Shown: piece by piece, positions 16,438-26,131 of the stretch
How positions within the stretch are numbered: position 1 is the first letter of the stretch
How the letters are laid out: each line of letters begins with the position of its first letter
Assembly (NCBI GenBank): GCA_022821585.1
Contig: JAJEDI010000095.1
Location: 1 to 64,000, forward strand
Source of the DNA: Caldilineaceae bacterium
GTDB taxonomy: Bacteria; Chloroflexota; Anaerolineae; Caldilineales; Caldilineaceae
Direction: 5' to 3'
Length of the DNA stretch: 64,000 nt
Program-made: the position numbers and the translations under genes
Notes under the pieces: model-generated
Database searches by the model: none
The model's input: the letters and a program-made list of their open reading frames with translations, nothing else
Told to the model about the DNA's origin: nothing

Positions 16438-17553
16438 ATGAAAATCGATCGGATTGAGCTCCGCCGTATCCATATGCCGTACGTGCGCCCATTTGAGACC
16501 AGCGGGTGGCGCCACGAAGGCAGCGATGCTGTAATCGTACGGGTGGACGCGGACGGGATTACGGGGTGGGGCGAGTCGCCTGTCAGCGACGGGCCCTGGT
16601 ACAACGAGGAGACTTTCCACACAGCGCTGATTATGCAGCGAGAGTTCCTGGGGCCGATGCTGCTGGAGGCGGACTTGTCTGCGCCGGAGGAGGTGCGCGG
16701 GATCTTCAAGAAAGTGCGCGCCAACCGCATGGCGAAAGCAGGGCTGGAGTTTGCCGTGTGGGACCTTTTTGCGCAGGCGCAGAACAGGTCTTTGGCCAGC
16801 CTCCTGGGCGGTAAGCGAAAGGAGGTGGCCGTGGGCGTGAGTGTGCCGATCCATGCGGACGTTGAGGCACTCCTAACAACCGTAGAGGGTTATGTGGCCG
16901 ACGGCTACCAGCGGGTTAAGCTGAAGATTAAGCCGGGATGGGACGTCGAGCCGACGCGAGCGGTACGCGAACGCTGGCCCGATCTGTTGCTGCAGGTGGA
17001 TGGCAATAGTATCTACCATCTGGAAGACGCGGAGCATCTGCGACAGCTGGACGAGTTCGGTCTGCTTCTCAATGAGCAGCCGCTCGACCACGATGACATC
17101 TTCGATCACGCAAAACTGGCAAAGTTGATTGAAACGCCGGTCTGTCTGGACGAAAGCATTGTTTCCCCGGACCACGCTCGTTGGGCACTGGAGCTGAACG
17201 CGTGCGGAGTAATCAACATCAAGCCGTCCCGCATTGGCGGGTTGGCAGACTCAGTAGCCGTACACGATATGTGCCAGGCTGCGGGCATTCCCGTCTGGCA
17301 CGGGGGGATGCTGGAGACAGGGATCGGGCGGGCAATCAGTGTTGCACTGGCAAGCCTGCCCAATTTCACGCTGCCAGGCGACATCAGTGCCAACGACCGC
17401 TACTTTGAGCGGGACATCGTTTCCAATCCTTTTACGCTCAACAGCACCAGTACCCTTACTGTGCCGGATGGGCCGGGACACGGCGCGCAGGTTGACGAGG
17501 CGTTCCTGGAGGAAGTCACGGTGGAGAAAGTCTGCCTTCGCCGCGACAGGTAA
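16438..17553 (+). CDS. Enolase-superfamily enzyme, OSBS / N-acylamino acid racemase type
   Basis: A 371-residue muconate-lactonising-type barrel. The catalytic set is complete for the MLE subgroup: Lys161-x-Lys163 on one face, metal ligands Asp188, Glu213 and Asp238, and Lys262 on the other face (NIKPSR). The LDGNS-like QVDGNSIYHLEDA strand, the NEQPL motif and the GGMLETGIGR loop closely match o-succinylbenzoate synthase and N-succinylamino acid racemase. No other menaquinone genes are nearby, and the neighbours are sugar enzymes, so racemisation of N-acylamino acids or an unlisted reaction is as likely as menaquinone synthesis. GGAA lies eight bases before the ATG. Confidence 0.88.
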   Translation: MKIDRIELRRIHMPYVRPFETSGWRHEGSDAVIVRVDADGITGWGESPVSDGPWYNEETFHTALIMQREFLGPMLLEADLSAPEEVRGIFKKVRANRMAKAGLEFAVWDLFAQAQNRSLASLLGGKRKEVAVGVSVPIHADVEALLTTVEGYVADGYQRVKLKIKPGWDVEPTRAVRERWPDLLLQVDGNSIYHLEDAEHLRQLDEFGLLLNEQPLDHDDIFDHAKLAKLIETPVCLDESIVSPDHARWALELNACGVINIKPSRIGGLADSVAVHDMCQAAGIPVWHGGMLETGIGRAISVALASLPNFTLPGDISANDRYFERDIVSNPFTLNSTSTLTVPDGPGHGAQVDEAFLEEVTVEKVCLRRDR

Positions 17554-17678
17554 GGGTGGCGACTGCGGGGCAGCCGGGAAACTGAAGGCTTACCAGTCCG
17601 TCTCTGTTTCAGTGCGGCCTAGCTCGGCTGTTTCCATTGTAGGGGGTGTAAAGTCAGCATCCCTTGAGGAGATCCTCT

Positions 17679-18458
17679 ATGGCGAAGAAGAAACGGGGAA
17701 GGCCCTCCTTTTTCGGGATTGACCTGGCGTGGAGCGACAGGAACCCTTCAGGCGTTGCTGTGATCCGGGAAGAGCGATTGGTAGCATGTTCCGGTGGACT
17801 GAGCAAGATGTCTGAGATTGTCGACTTTATTGGCGATCATCTGTCACGTCGCAACGGGTCAATCGTGGCGGTAGATGCGCCGCTGAGGGTGCCAAATGAG
17901 ACTGGAACCAGGAACTGTGACCGTGCGTTGTCGGCGGACTGGCATCGTCATCAGGCTGGTGCATATCCGGCTAACAGGAGGCTTCTGGAACGAGATGGCG
18001 TCGTGCGAGGAGAGGCTCTAACCGCGGTGCTGTCGGAACGTTTCAAGTTTCATGAGTCAGACGTAATCCCCCGCCGCACCAAGTCCCGGCTGGTGTGCGA
18101 GGTGTACCCTCATCCGTCTCTAGTCAGCCTGTTTGGGCTTGAACGCATTCTCAAGTATAAGCGTGGGCGAGGGCGATCATTTGAAGAGCGCTGGTCTGAG
18201 TTTGATCGCTATCGAAAGCTTTTGCGGAAACTGCGCAAGGCCGACCCGCCGCTGCGCAGGACGAGGCGGCTGCTCAAAAGCACGGAAGTGTACGGGCTGC
18301 GCGGCGCCGCTTTGCAGGCCTACGAGGATGCGCTCGATGCGGTCACGTGCGCATACATTGCGTCGTACATGTGGAGGCACGGACCGCGAGCGGTTACCAG
18401 ATATGGTTCGCTGGAAGAGGGTCACATATTGGTGCCGCAAAAGGCAGGAATTCGATAG
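17679..18458 (+). CDS. DUF429 domain protein
   Basis: A 259-residue protein with an RNase H-like pattern seen in DUF429: FFGIDLAWSDRNPSGVAV near residues 11-28 with its invariant Asp, VAVDAPLRVPNETGTRNCDR with a second Asp, an EVYPHPS motif and a C-terminal DALDAVTCAYIA helix that supplies a further acidic residue. DUF429 proteins are annotated as predicted nucleases, but their role is unproven. The chosen ATG at 17679 has GAGGAG seven bases upstream and gives a basic MAKKKRGR start. It converges on glnS with 134 bases between. No defence or mobile genes are adjacent. Confidence 0.85.
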   Translation: MAKKKRGRPSFFGIDLAWSDRNPSGVAVIREERLVACSGGLSKMSEIVDFIGDHLSRRNGSIVAVDAPLRVPNETGTRNCDRALSADWHRHQAGAYPANRRLLERDGVVRGEALTAVLSERFKFHESDVIPRRTKSRLVCEVYPHPSLVSLFGLERILKYKRGRGRSFEERWSEFDRYRKLLRKLRKADPPLRRTRRLLKSTEVYGLRGAALQAYEDALDAVTCAYIASYMWRHGPRAVTRYGSLEEGHILVPQKAGIR

Positions 18459-18592
18459 TTGTAGCCCGAAGGTTGTGCGGCAAACTTTAGAGTAGGCAGC
18501 GCTCATCCATTCGAACGCACTCCCCGTGGGTAAATGAGACAGCCTCAGAGATTCGATTTCCTCCCGCCATCAGAAGAGTATGTGCCAGGCTT

Positions 18593-20302
18593 CTACGAGT
18601 TTCCCCTCTGGCCTTTCCCCTTGCTGCCTGCGGCCTGCATCCTTGCCCATGAATCACGCAGGGTGATTGTACGATTAAAGACCAGCCGGTCGCCGTCGCT
18701 GTCGGGGTCAAGGCAGAAGTAGCCTTTTCGTTCAAACTGCACGGTCTGGCCGTTTTTGAGGTCACGCGCGCTCGGCTCCAGCTGTACGCCGTTCAGAACT
18801 GTCAGCGAATTGGGCGAAAGACTGGCCAAGTAGTCCTGGCCTTCCGGCACGTCGTAAGGATCTTCGGCGTCGAAGAGACGATCGTAGAGCCGCACCTCGG
18901 CGGGAACGGCGTGGTCGGCGCTTACCCAGTGAATTGTGCCGCGCACTTTGCGGCCGTCGGGGGCGTAACCGCCGCGCGTGTCCGGATCGTAGGTGCAGTG
19001 CAGCGCGATGACCTTACCCTGGTCATCCTTGATGACCTCCTCGCAGCGGACGAAGTAACCCCAGCGGAGCCGGACCTCGCGGCCGGGCGTCATGCGGAAG
19101 AACCTGCGCGGCGGGTCTTCCATGAAATCATCGCGATCAATGTACAGGTTACGGCTGAACGGAACGGGCCGGCTGCCTGCGCTCTCATCCTCCGGATTGT
19201 TCACGGCATCGAGCCATTCGGTCTCGTCCTCGGGGTAGTTGGTGATTACGACCGGGAGTGGGTCGAGCACACCCATCACGCGCATGGCGGTAAGGTTCAA
19301 CTCCTGACGGATGAAGTGTTCCAACAGCTCGATCTCAACTGTGCTGTTGGTGCGGGCGATTCCGACGTGTTGACATAGATCGCGGAGTGCCTTGGAGGGC
19401 ACGCCCCGCCGGCGCTGGCCGGCCAGTGTCGGCATGCGGGGGTCGTCCCATCCGTTCACATAGCCCTCTTCGACAAGACGCATGAGCCGCCTTTTGCTCG
19501 TCACCGTGTATGTGAACTCCAGCTTGGCGAACTCGATCTGGCGTGGATGGTAGACGCCGAGCGCGTCGAGGTACCAGTCGTAGAGCGGGCGGTGATTCAG
19601 GTACTCGAGCGAGCAGAGTGAATGGGTAACGCCTTCGACAGAGTCGGACTGGCCGTGGGCCCAGTCGTACATTGGGTAGATGCACCATTTGTCGCCGGTG
19701 CGCTGATGCTCGGCATGGCGGATGCGGTACATCACAGGGTCGCGCAGGTTGATGTTGGGCGCGCCCATATCGATCTTGGCGCGCAGGACGCGGGCGCCGT
19801 CGGGAAATTCGCCTGCCTTCATCCGCTTGAACAGGTCCAGATTCTCTTCAACAGAGCGATCTCGGTAGGGGCTGTTTGTGCCTGGTTCGGTCAGGGTGCC
19901 TCGGTAGGCGCGGATTTCTTCCTGGCTGAGATCGTCGACGTAGGCATGTCCATCCTGAATGAGCTGGAGAGCCCACTCGTAGAGCTGGTCGAAGTAGTCG
20001 GAGGCATAGAGAACGCTGGCCGGTTCGTATCCGAGCCAGCGGATGTCCTTCAGCTGTGCCTCGACGAACTCCTGCTCCTCTTTGAGGGGGTTGGTGTCGT
20101 CGAAGCGCAAATTGCAGTGACCGCCGAACTCCTTCGCCACCTCGAAGTTTAGACCGATGGCCTTTGGGTGTCCTATGTGCAGGTATCCATTGGGTTCTGG
20201 TGGAAAGCGCGTTTGAAATCGACCACTGAACCGCCCGTTGGCTATGTCCTCTGCAATTGCTTCGCGGATGAAGTCCCGCGACACCAAAGTAGAATCGCTC
20301 AT
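18593..20302 (-). CDS. glnS: Glutaminyl-tRNA synthetase
   Basis: Charges tRNA-Gln with glutamine. The 569-residue class I synthetase has FPPEPNGYLHIGHPKAI near residues 33-49 (the HIGH box), RFDDTNP, the YDWAHGQSD motif that recognises glutamine and adenylate, VTSKRRL as the KMSKS counterpart, and a two-barrel C-terminal anticodon-binding domain with RLYDRLF. Length is normal. I chose the ATG at 20302 with GAGGTG six bases upstream; a GTG at 20311 overlaps that ribosome site. It is an ordinary housekeeping gene, and it tells us this organism does not rely solely on the GatCAB amidation route. Confidence 0.96.
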   Translation of the reverse strand: MSDSTLVSRDFIREAIAEDIANGRFSGRFQTRFPPEPNGYLHIGHPKAIGLNFEVAKEFGGHCNLRFDDTNPLKEEQEFVEAQLKDIRWLGYEPASVLYASDYFDQLYEWALQLIQDGHAYVDDLSQEEIRAYRGTLTEPGTNSPYRDRSVEENLDLFKRMKAGEFPDGARVLRAKIDMGAPNINLRDPVMYRIRHAEHQRTGDKWCIYPMYDWAHGQSDSVEGVTHSLCSLEYLNHRPLYDWYLDALGVYHPRQIEFAKLEFTYTVTSKRRLMRLVEEGYVNGWDDPRMPTLAGQRRRGVPSKALRDLCQHVGIARTNSTVEIELLEHFIRQELNLTAMRVMGVLDPLPVVITNYPEDETEWLDAVNNPEDESAGSRPVPFSRNLYIDRDDFMEDPPRRFFRMTPGREVRLRWGYFVRCEEVIKDDQGKVIALHCTYDPDTRGGYAPDGRKVRGTIHWVSADHAVPAEVRLYDRLFDAEDPYDVPEGQDYLASLSPNSLTVLNGVQLEPSARDLKNGQTVQFERKGYFCLDPDSDGDRLVFNRTITLRDSWARMQAAGSKGKGQRGNS

Positions 20303-20320
20303 CAGTATCACCTCGACTTA

Positions 20321-20350
20321 CCTATATGATGCCTAAAACCAGAATATCAA
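20321..20350 (-). promoter_or_regulatory. Candidate sigma70 promoter for glnS
   Basis: On the minus strand TTGATA (20350-20345) is followed after 18 bases by TATAGG (20326-20321). Start of transcription would fall about 12 bases before the glnS ATG, leaving just room for the GAGGTG ribosome site. Matches are 5/6 and 4/6 to consensus. Confidence 0.45.
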
Positions 20351-20505
20351 TCTTTGTAGTCAATGGGTCTCTTTCCTCAACTTTCACCAAAAGACAATTT
20401 ACATTTCTTCATGGTGCCGAGCAAGAAATCTAGACCCGGAAGCGAATACCGGTAAACAGCAGCAGCGACGTTCTGCCTCCTTTTTCTGAAAGTTTACCAG
20501 GGGCG

Positions 20506-21351
20506 TCATATGCCGCTGGAGGCGGAGAATCCCCCGTCTACGGGGACGACTATGCCTGTTACGAATCGGGAAGCGTCGCTTGCGAGCCAGATGGCAGCGC
20601 CAACCAGTTCATCCGGTTCTCCGAAACGGCCCATCGGCGTATGATCTACGATCTGCTGACCGCGTTCGGTCAGGACAGGGGAGTCCCCTGGGCCGGTGGG
20701 TGCATCCTCTTTGATCAACAGGGCGCGGTTCTGTTCGCCGATGAAGAAGCCGGGCGCAATTGCGTTTACGCGCAGTCCCGGACCGTGCTTCTCTGCGAGG
20801 TCGACAGCAAGCCATCGGGTCAAATTGTCGACGGCCGCTTTGGCGGCGGAATAGCCCATCACCCGCGTAAGAACCTTTTGGGAAGCCATTGATGAGATGT
20901 TGATGATCGAGCCGTGGCCCTGCTGCGCCATCGGTTCGCCCAAGATCTGGATGGGCAGAACCGTGCCGGTGAAATTCAGACCGACGACTCCTTCAAGTGC
21001 AGCGCGCGGCACATTAAAGAAGGTAAGGTCGCCGAACACGGTGGCGTCGGGCCGGTTGCCGCCGGCGCAATTGATCAGCACGTCGACGGTTCCCCATTCG
21101 TCGAGCAGAATCTTTCGCGCAGCTTGCAGACTGTCCTCGTCGAGGACGTCCGCCGGCAGAGGAAGCGCATCATGGCCGGCAGCCGTGATCTCGCCAGCCA
21201 ACTCATGTGCTTTGGCCTCCCGCCGTCCCAAAATGGCCACGCGTGCGCCGGCCCCTGCCAGACCACGGGCCATCGCGCCTCCCAATACTCCTGTGCCGCC
21301 GGTGATAACGGCAACCTTCCCGTCCAACGAAAACTGTTCCCTTGAACTCAT
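20506..21351 (-). CDS. uxuB: D-mannonate oxidoreductase, SDR type (UxuB)
   Basis: Interconverts fructuronate and mannonate with NAD(P)H. The 281-residue short-chain dehydrogenase has TGGTGVLGGAMA near residues 17-28, the NCAGGNRPDA cofactor segment and catalytic YSAAK. The C-terminal stretch (RVNAIAPGFFIGEQN, LTERG, HTPMGRFGEPDEL, PVDGGFSASSGI) matches the Bacillus-type UxuB rather than generic SDRs. The ATG at 21351 lies six bases after AAGGAG; an ATG two codons upstream touches that site. The gene is divergent from uxaC, which makes its substrate, with a shared regulatory region, so the pair is a hexuronate module. Confidence 0.87.
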   Translation of the reverse strand: MSSREQFSLDGKVAVITGGTGVLGGAMARGLAGAGARVAILGRREAKAHELAGEITAAGHDALPLPADVLDEDSLQAARKILLDEWGTVDVLINCAGGNRPDATVFGDLTFFNVPRAALEGVVGLNFTGTVLPIQILGEPMAQQGHGSIINISSMASQKVLTRVMGYSAAKAAVDNLTRWLAVDLAEKHGPGLRVNAIAPGFFIGEQNRALLIKEDAPTGPGDSPVLTERGQQIVDHTPMGRFGEPDELVGAAIWLASDASRFVTGIVVPVDGGFSASSGI

Positions 21352-21535
21352 TGCCATCTCCTTGCTGTGAAAAACGAGGGGGAAAGGATGCTTCTTCGCA
21401 CGGCTCACTCCTCGCCTGTAGCGGTTTCGTTCCGCTATAATCAGTGGAAAGTGAGCGCCGGACTGATTAAAGCCTTAGCACCTACCCGCTGTTCTCAAAC
21501 TATTGCCGCTTCCGTGCGAGCGAAAGGAATCTCTT
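21352..21535. promoter_or_regulatory. Divergent regulatory region uxuB / uxaC
   Basis: A TATAAT at 21436-21441 on the plus strand is placed for uxaC. An AGCGG/CCGCT inverted repeat lies just before it (21422-21438) and could be part of an operator. No good -35 is seen. Ribosome sites AAGGAG (minus) and AAAGGA (plus) flank the region. Confidence 0.4.
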
Positions 21536-22978
21536 GTGAATTCGTCTCTACGCAATTATATGCCCGAACGGGCCGATCGGTTTTTCAGCGGTAGCAGCGC
21601 AAGGAGATCTGTAGCCAGAACTCTGTTCGAGAGAGTTGCCGACCTTCCTTTGATCTGCCCGCACGGCCACGTGGACCCGCTGCTATTCGCCGATGCCTCG
21701 TACCATTTCAGTTCGCCGGCAGAGTTCTTTCTGATCCCGGACCACTATGTTTTCCGGATGCTTTACTCCCAAGGCGTTCCCCTTGAAGCACAGGGGGTGC
21801 CCATGAATGGCGGGGAAAACGCCGGCGAGGTCGAATCGGACCATCGCAAGATCTGGCAGACTTTCGCTGAAAACTATCACTTATTTCAAGGTACTCCCAC
21901 CGGCCTGTGGCTGCGGGATGAGTTACATGATCTATTTGGCATCACCGAAAAACTGACGCCCGCAAACGCTCAGACGATATACGACAGGATATCCGAAAGG
22001 TTGGCGGCACCTGATTTCACGCCTCGGAGGCTGTTTGAACAGTTCCAAGTAGAGGTGCTGACCACCACCGATGCCGCCACCGACACGCTCGAACATCACA
22101 AGACGATCCGGGAGTCGGGCTGGAGCGGGCGCATCTACCCAACATTCCGTCCAGACAAGGTCGTGAATGGGATCGATCAGCCGGAATGGTCGGGGCAAAT
22201 CGACCTCTTGCGCGAAGTGTCCGGGATCGACATCGGTGATTATCCCTCGTACATTTCGGCACTGGAAGCCCGCCGCGACTTCTTCAGAGAGATGGGTGCG
22301 ACCGCAACCGATCATGCGGCGGAGACGCCGTTCACCGAGGTTCTGACGGCCTGCGACGCCGATGCCATCTTTCAACGGGGCTTGGCGGGCCGTGCGTCCG
22401 CCGGCGACGCCCGGCTTTTTGCAGCGCACATGCTGGTTGAGATGGCGCGCATGAGCAGCGAGGACGGTCTGGTCATGCAGCTTCATCCCGGCTCTATTCG
22501 CAACCACAACTCCGCAGTGTTCCAGCGATTCGGCGCGGACAAAGGTGCCGACATCCCCCATGCGCTTGATTTCACCCTCAATCTAAAACCTCTCCTTGAC
22601 CGCTTCGGCTCCCATCCGACGTTGCGTCTGATCCTTTTTACACTGGATGAATCCACGAGTGCCCGAGAGCTTGCGCCGCTGGCCGGCCACTACCCTATCC
22701 TGCGTATCGGCCCGCCCTGGTGGTTCTACGACAGCATCAATGGGATGCGTAATTTCTTCGCGCAGGTGATGGAGACGGCGGGCATCTACAATACGGTCGG
22801 TTTCAATGACGATACACGGGCGTTCGCCTCGATCCCGACGCGGCATGAGCTCTGGCGGCGCATCGCCTGTGACTGGCTAGCCGGTCTGCTCGTCGAGGGC
22901 CAGATCGACGACGAGGATGCCTTGGCAATGGCGCATGCTCTGGCGTACGGTCTTGCGAAAGAGGCTTATCGGCTTTGA
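21536..22978 (+). CDS. uxaC: Glucuronate isomerase
   Basis: Isomerises D-glucuronate to D-fructuronate (and galacturonate to tagaturonate), the first step of hexuronate use. The 480-residue product belongs to the amidohydrolase superfamily: ICPHGHVDPLLFAD near the N-terminus supplies two metal-binding His, VLTTTDAATDTLEHH and YPTFRPDKVVN are family blocks, and PPWWFYDSINGMRNFF plus GFNDDTRAFASIPTRHELWRR form the C-terminal active-site segments. The GTG at 21536 has AAAGGA upstream; the frame extends back to 21503 without a ribosome site. Its partner uxuB is divergent. No uxuA-type mannonate dehydratase is adjacent, and the enolase-superfamily dehydratase at 24725 may take that role. Confidence 0.94.
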   Translation: MNSSLRNYMPERADRFFSGSSARRSVARTLFERVADLPLICPHGHVDPLLFADASYHFSSPAEFFLIPDHYVFRMLYSQGVPLEAQGVPMNGGENAGEVESDHRKIWQTFAENYHLFQGTPTGLWLRDELHDLFGITEKLTPANAQTIYDRISERLAAPDFTPRRLFEQFQVEVLTTTDAATDTLEHHKTIRESGWSGRIYPTFRPDKVVNGIDQPEWSGQIDLLREVSGIDIGDYPSYISALEARRDFFREMGATATDHAAETPFTEVLTACDADAIFQRGLAGRASAGDARLFAAHMLVEMARMSSEDGLVMQLHPGSIRNHNSAVFQRFGADKGADIPHALDFTLNLKPLLDRFGSHPTLRLILFTLDESTSARELAPLAGHYPILRIGPPWWFYDSINGMRNFFAQVMETAGIYNTVGFNDDTRAFASIPTRHELWRRIACDWLAGLLVEGQIDDEDALAMAHALAYGLAKEAYRL

Positions 22979-23043
22979 GGGCCGTCCTATGCCTGTTGCC
23001 GCCAGGGAAACTCAGGAAAGGCTTTTCCCGCAGCCTAGAGACA

Positions 23044-24633
23044 TCAGTTGTTGATATCTGCCTGCGACCACTGCTGGTCGACCAGCCGCCACATTTCTCC
23101 GGTTGGGTTCTCATCCTGCAGCTCGGGGGGCAGGCGGTGCTGGCGCACATTGTCGTAGCTGTACAGGGCGGCGAAGCGGCGGATGCTGGCCGGAATGCCA
23201 ACTGACGTGAACCCAGGATGCCCGGTCGCAGGAAAGGGGCCGCCGTGGTTCATCGCCGCGGTGACGGCAACGCCGGTAGGCATTTTGTCGTTCAATAGAC
23301 GGCCGACCTTGGCGCGCAGCAGAGGGGCGAGACGGTCGTACAGGTCATCGTCGGCTCCGGCGCTGTCGGAGTAGAGGCAGCCGGTGAGATTGCCTTCGAA
23401 GCAGCCGATGATCTGCTCCATCTGGGCGGCGTCCTTCGCCAAAATGACAAGTGAGGAAGGTCCGAAGGCTTCGGTCTGCATCGCTTCCGGACTGGAAAGG
23501 AACTCTTCCCCCGACACTGTCAGCAGCGTATTCTGGTAGTAAAAGCCGGGCTCATCTGCGGCAGCTCCACCTGCGACGACTTTGGCCCCTTTACTTGTCA
23601 GAATATGAAGAGATTCGTCCATGCCTTCGGAGACACCGCGGTTTAGCAGGACGCCGGATGCTCCTTCTTCAAAGAGGGCTGCCGAGTGCTCGACAAATGC
23701 CTGTGACTCCTGCCCTGCGACAGTCATTACAAGGCCGGGATTGGTGCAGAACTGGCCGGTCCCCATGGTACAGGAAGTAAAGAATTCCTCTGCGATTTCC
23801 TGCGACCGTTCGGACAGGGCACCGGGCAGTACAAGAATCGGGTTGATGCTGGACATCTCCAGGTAGATCGGTTTCCCGCGGCGGTCGGCTACTTCCTTCA
23901 GTCGCATTCCGCCATCACGGCTGCCGGTAAAACCAACTGCGGCTACACGGGGGTCGGCAATCAGATCGTAGCCGTACTCGGGTTTGAAGCGATAGATGAG
24001 CTGAACCAGTCCCTTGGGAGCACCCGTACTGCGGATAGCTTCGAGTGAGGCCTCCGCCAGCAGCTGGCTGGCGCGGGAATGGCTGGAGTGCGCCTTGGCG
24101 ATGACCGGGCTGCCGGCGGCGATGGCTGCGGCGAAATCTCCTCCGGCCGCGCCATTGAAAGCAAAGGGAAAGTTGTTCGGCCCGAAAATGACTACCGCTC
24201 CCGGGAGGGGGCCGTAGTAGGAGCGAATGTTGGCGGCGGTGTCAATGGTGGCATGGGTCCACGAACGCGTGCGTACGGCTGCTGCGGCCTGACGCAGTTG
24301 GTCGGTGGTGCGTGGAAGCTCGATGGCATTCAGGCGGGTGGGCGCGGGCAGGCCGGTTTCGAGGTGGGCCGCTTCGACGAGCGCGCTGGCCCGCTCTTCG
24401 ATGCGGTCGGCGTAGGTTTCGAGAAAGTCGGCCAGCAGCTGTCGGGGAGCCTGACGTAGCTCTGAAACTGCGTCGGCAGCCGCTTGCAGGACGGCCTCGA
24501 TGTCGTCCCATTCGGAGTAGGGAAATGACCAAGGCAGTTTTTCGCCGGTCATTGGATTGGTGGACTGGTAACTGCCGGTTGGATTGGCGGCAGCGCGGAA
24601 TTCTCCGTTTATCAGTAGCGGTTGCAAAGACAT
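23044..24633 (-). CDS. NADP-type aldehyde dehydrogenase, likely 2,5-dioxovalerate (KGSA) dehydrogenase
   Basis: Oxidises an aldehyde to an acid; the subfamily converts 2-oxoglutarate semialdehyde to 2-oxoglutarate at the end of oxidative sugar-acid pathways. The 529-residue product has GPNNFPFAFN near residues 151-160, Lys180 for cofactor binding, the general base Glu259 (LEMSSINP) and catalytic Cys296 (GQFCTNPG). The early PWSFPYSEWDDIEA segment and the C-terminal HGGPFPATGHPGFTSVG are characteristic of the KGSADH group rather than of betaine or succinate semialdehyde enzymes. It runs downstream of an enolase-superfamily dehydratase on the same strand, 91 bases away, which fits a shared pathway. 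Confidence 0.87.
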   Translation of the reverse strand: MSLQPLLINGEFRAAANPTGSYQSTNPMTGEKLPWSFPYSEWDDIEAVLQAAADAVSELRQAPRQLLADFLETYADRIEERASALVEAAHLETGLPAPTRLNAIELPRTTDQLRQAAAAVRTRSWTHATIDTAANIRSYYGPLPGAVVIFGPNNFPFAFNGAAGGDFAAAIAAGSPVIAKAHSSHSRASQLLAEASLEAIRSTGAPKGLVQLIYRFKPEYGYDLIADPRVAAVGFTGSRDGGMRLKEVADRRGKPIYLEMSSINPILVLPGALSERSQEIAEEFFTSCTMGTGQFCTNPGLVMTVAGQESQAFVEHSAALFEEGASGVLLNRGVSEGMDESLHILTSKGAKVVAGGAAADEPGFYYQNTLLTVSGEEFLSSPEAMQTEAFGPSSLVILAKDAAQMEQIIGCFEGNLTGCLYSDSAGADDDLYDRLAPLLRAKVGRLLNDKMPTGVAVTAAMNHGGPFPATGHPGFTSVGIPASIRRFAALYSYDNVRQHRLPPELQDENPTGEMWRLVDQQWSQADINN

Positions 24634-24724
24634 TTGAAGTGGGAGCTCCTGTCGGAATCGTCAGGTATCAGATGCATTCAGAATTAGTGGAGGCTGCTTC
24701 TTCATTAGGAACTCGCGCCCGGCA

Positions 24725-25888
24725 TCAGTCGATTTCCGCCGAGCGTCGATGCCAGTCTTCGGCGAAGAGATTGAAGTGAACCCTGCGGCGAGGATTGGCG
24801 GCTACGACGTCCTCGTCTAGCGTGACACCGAGACCGGGACCGGAAGGAAGGGCGAAGTAGCCGTCTTCGATTTCGGGGTTACCTGGGGCGGCCTCTTTCA
24901 CATAGGCTTCAGCGAAGTCGTTGAAGTGTTCCTGGATCTTGAAGTTGGGTGTGCAGGCTGCCAGATGCAGCGCTGCAGCAGTCGATATGGGGCCGCCCAC
25001 GTTGTGGGGCGCGATCAGCATGTAGTAGGCTTCGGCCCAAGCGGCCAGCTTCTTTGTATTAAGTATACCGCCGAAATGGGTAATGTCGGGCTGGATGATG
25101 TCGCAAGCCTGCAGTTCGAACAGTTCACGATACTCGTACATCGTATGCAAGCGCTCGCCGGTTGCAACGGGGATGCCCAGGGGTGCGATGGCATCTGCAG
25201 CCTTCTTTTGGGCGGCGATATTTTCAGGGGGTACCGGTTCTTCCAACCAGGATGGCTTGAAGCGTGCCAACTCGCGGGCGAATTCCACGGCGGTCACAGG
25301 GTTGAAACGGCCGTGCATTTCGATGAGGATCTCCACGTCCGGGCCGACAGCATCGCGCACGGCTTCGACAAGAGAGATCACGTAGTTCTTTTCGGGTCTC
25401 TCCATCTCGTAGAAGCCGGCGCCGAAAGGATCGAATTTTAGGGCCTGATAGCCCTTGTCGAGCACTCTTTTGGCGGCAGCGTGGAACTCCTCGGGTGTGC
25501 GTTCTCCAGTATACCAGCCGTTGGCATAGCCTTTAATCTGATGCCTCACCGCTCCACCCAAGAGTTTATAGACTGGCTGGTTGAGCGCTTTGCCGATTAT
25601 GTCCCAGCAAGCAACTTCCAGCAGCGCGGTTACGGTCTGAGTGATCTCGCCGGCGCGACCGAAGTCCTCGCGAAACATGCGGGCAACAAGGGCTTCGACG
25701 TTGAAGGGGTCTTCGCCGAGAATATAGCGTGGCGCGGCTTCGCTGAGGTAGCCTAGGACGCCGTCGGTACGGTTTAGCGCCCGGCATTCCCCTACTCCAA
25801 CCAGACCTTCATCTGTCTCTACTTTGACTATGGTCAGGTTACGCCACTCGGTGCCGAGCACCATCGGCGTTACTTTGGAAATCTTCAT
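24725..25888 (-). CDS. Enolase-superfamily sugar-acid dehydratase (galactonate/mannonate dehydratase-like)
   Basis: A 387-residue mandelate racemase-type barrel that should remove water from an aldonate to give a 2-keto-3-deoxy acid. Metal ligands are Glu190, Glu216 and Glu245. His192 (IEMHGRF) and His295 (IAPHNVGGP) form the acid/base pair as in DgoD, and Lys151 is in the KFDPFG strand. The EEPVPPEN and TGERLH motifs are typical. In this setting D-mannonate, the UxuB product, is an attractive substrate; D-galactonate is the alternative. It is the first gene of a two-gene minus-strand unit with the KGSADH-like enzyme. Confidence 0.88.
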   Translation of the reverse strand: MKISKVTPMVLGTEWRNLTIVKVETDEGLVGVGECRALNRTDGVLGYLSEAAPRYILGEDPFNVEALVARMFREDFGRAGEITQTVTALLEVACWDIIGKALNQPVYKLLGGAVRHQIKGYANGWYTGERTPEEFHAAAKRVLDKGYQALKFDPFGAGFYEMERPEKNYVISLVEAVRDAVGPDVEILIEMHGRFNPVTAVEFARELARFKPSWLEEPVPPENIAAQKKAADAIAPLGIPVATGERLHTMYEYRELFELQACDIIQPDITHFGGILNTKKLAAWAEAYYMLIAPHNVGGPISTAAALHLAACTPNFKIQEHFNDFAEAYVKEAAPGNPEIEDGYFALPSGPGLGVTLDEDVVAANPRRRVHFNLFAEDWHRRSAEID

Positions 25889-26131
25889 TGGACTCCTCGC
25901 AAGGTGGGCATCCGAATCGGAATCGTAGCGCGCTTACTGTAGCGCAATTGCGGTAATCGTGCCACATTTCGGGAGTAACACGAGGGCATTCACTAGCCGG
26001 ATCGGCTCATGATCTTAGAAGAAATCGTGTTTCGGCATGTGGGTGCGTCGCAGATATGGGGTGGAGTCGGTCTGGCGTGGGAGTCATGCCATGGGTGGCC
26101 GATATTCATTGCGGGCTCTGAGGAAAGAAAA

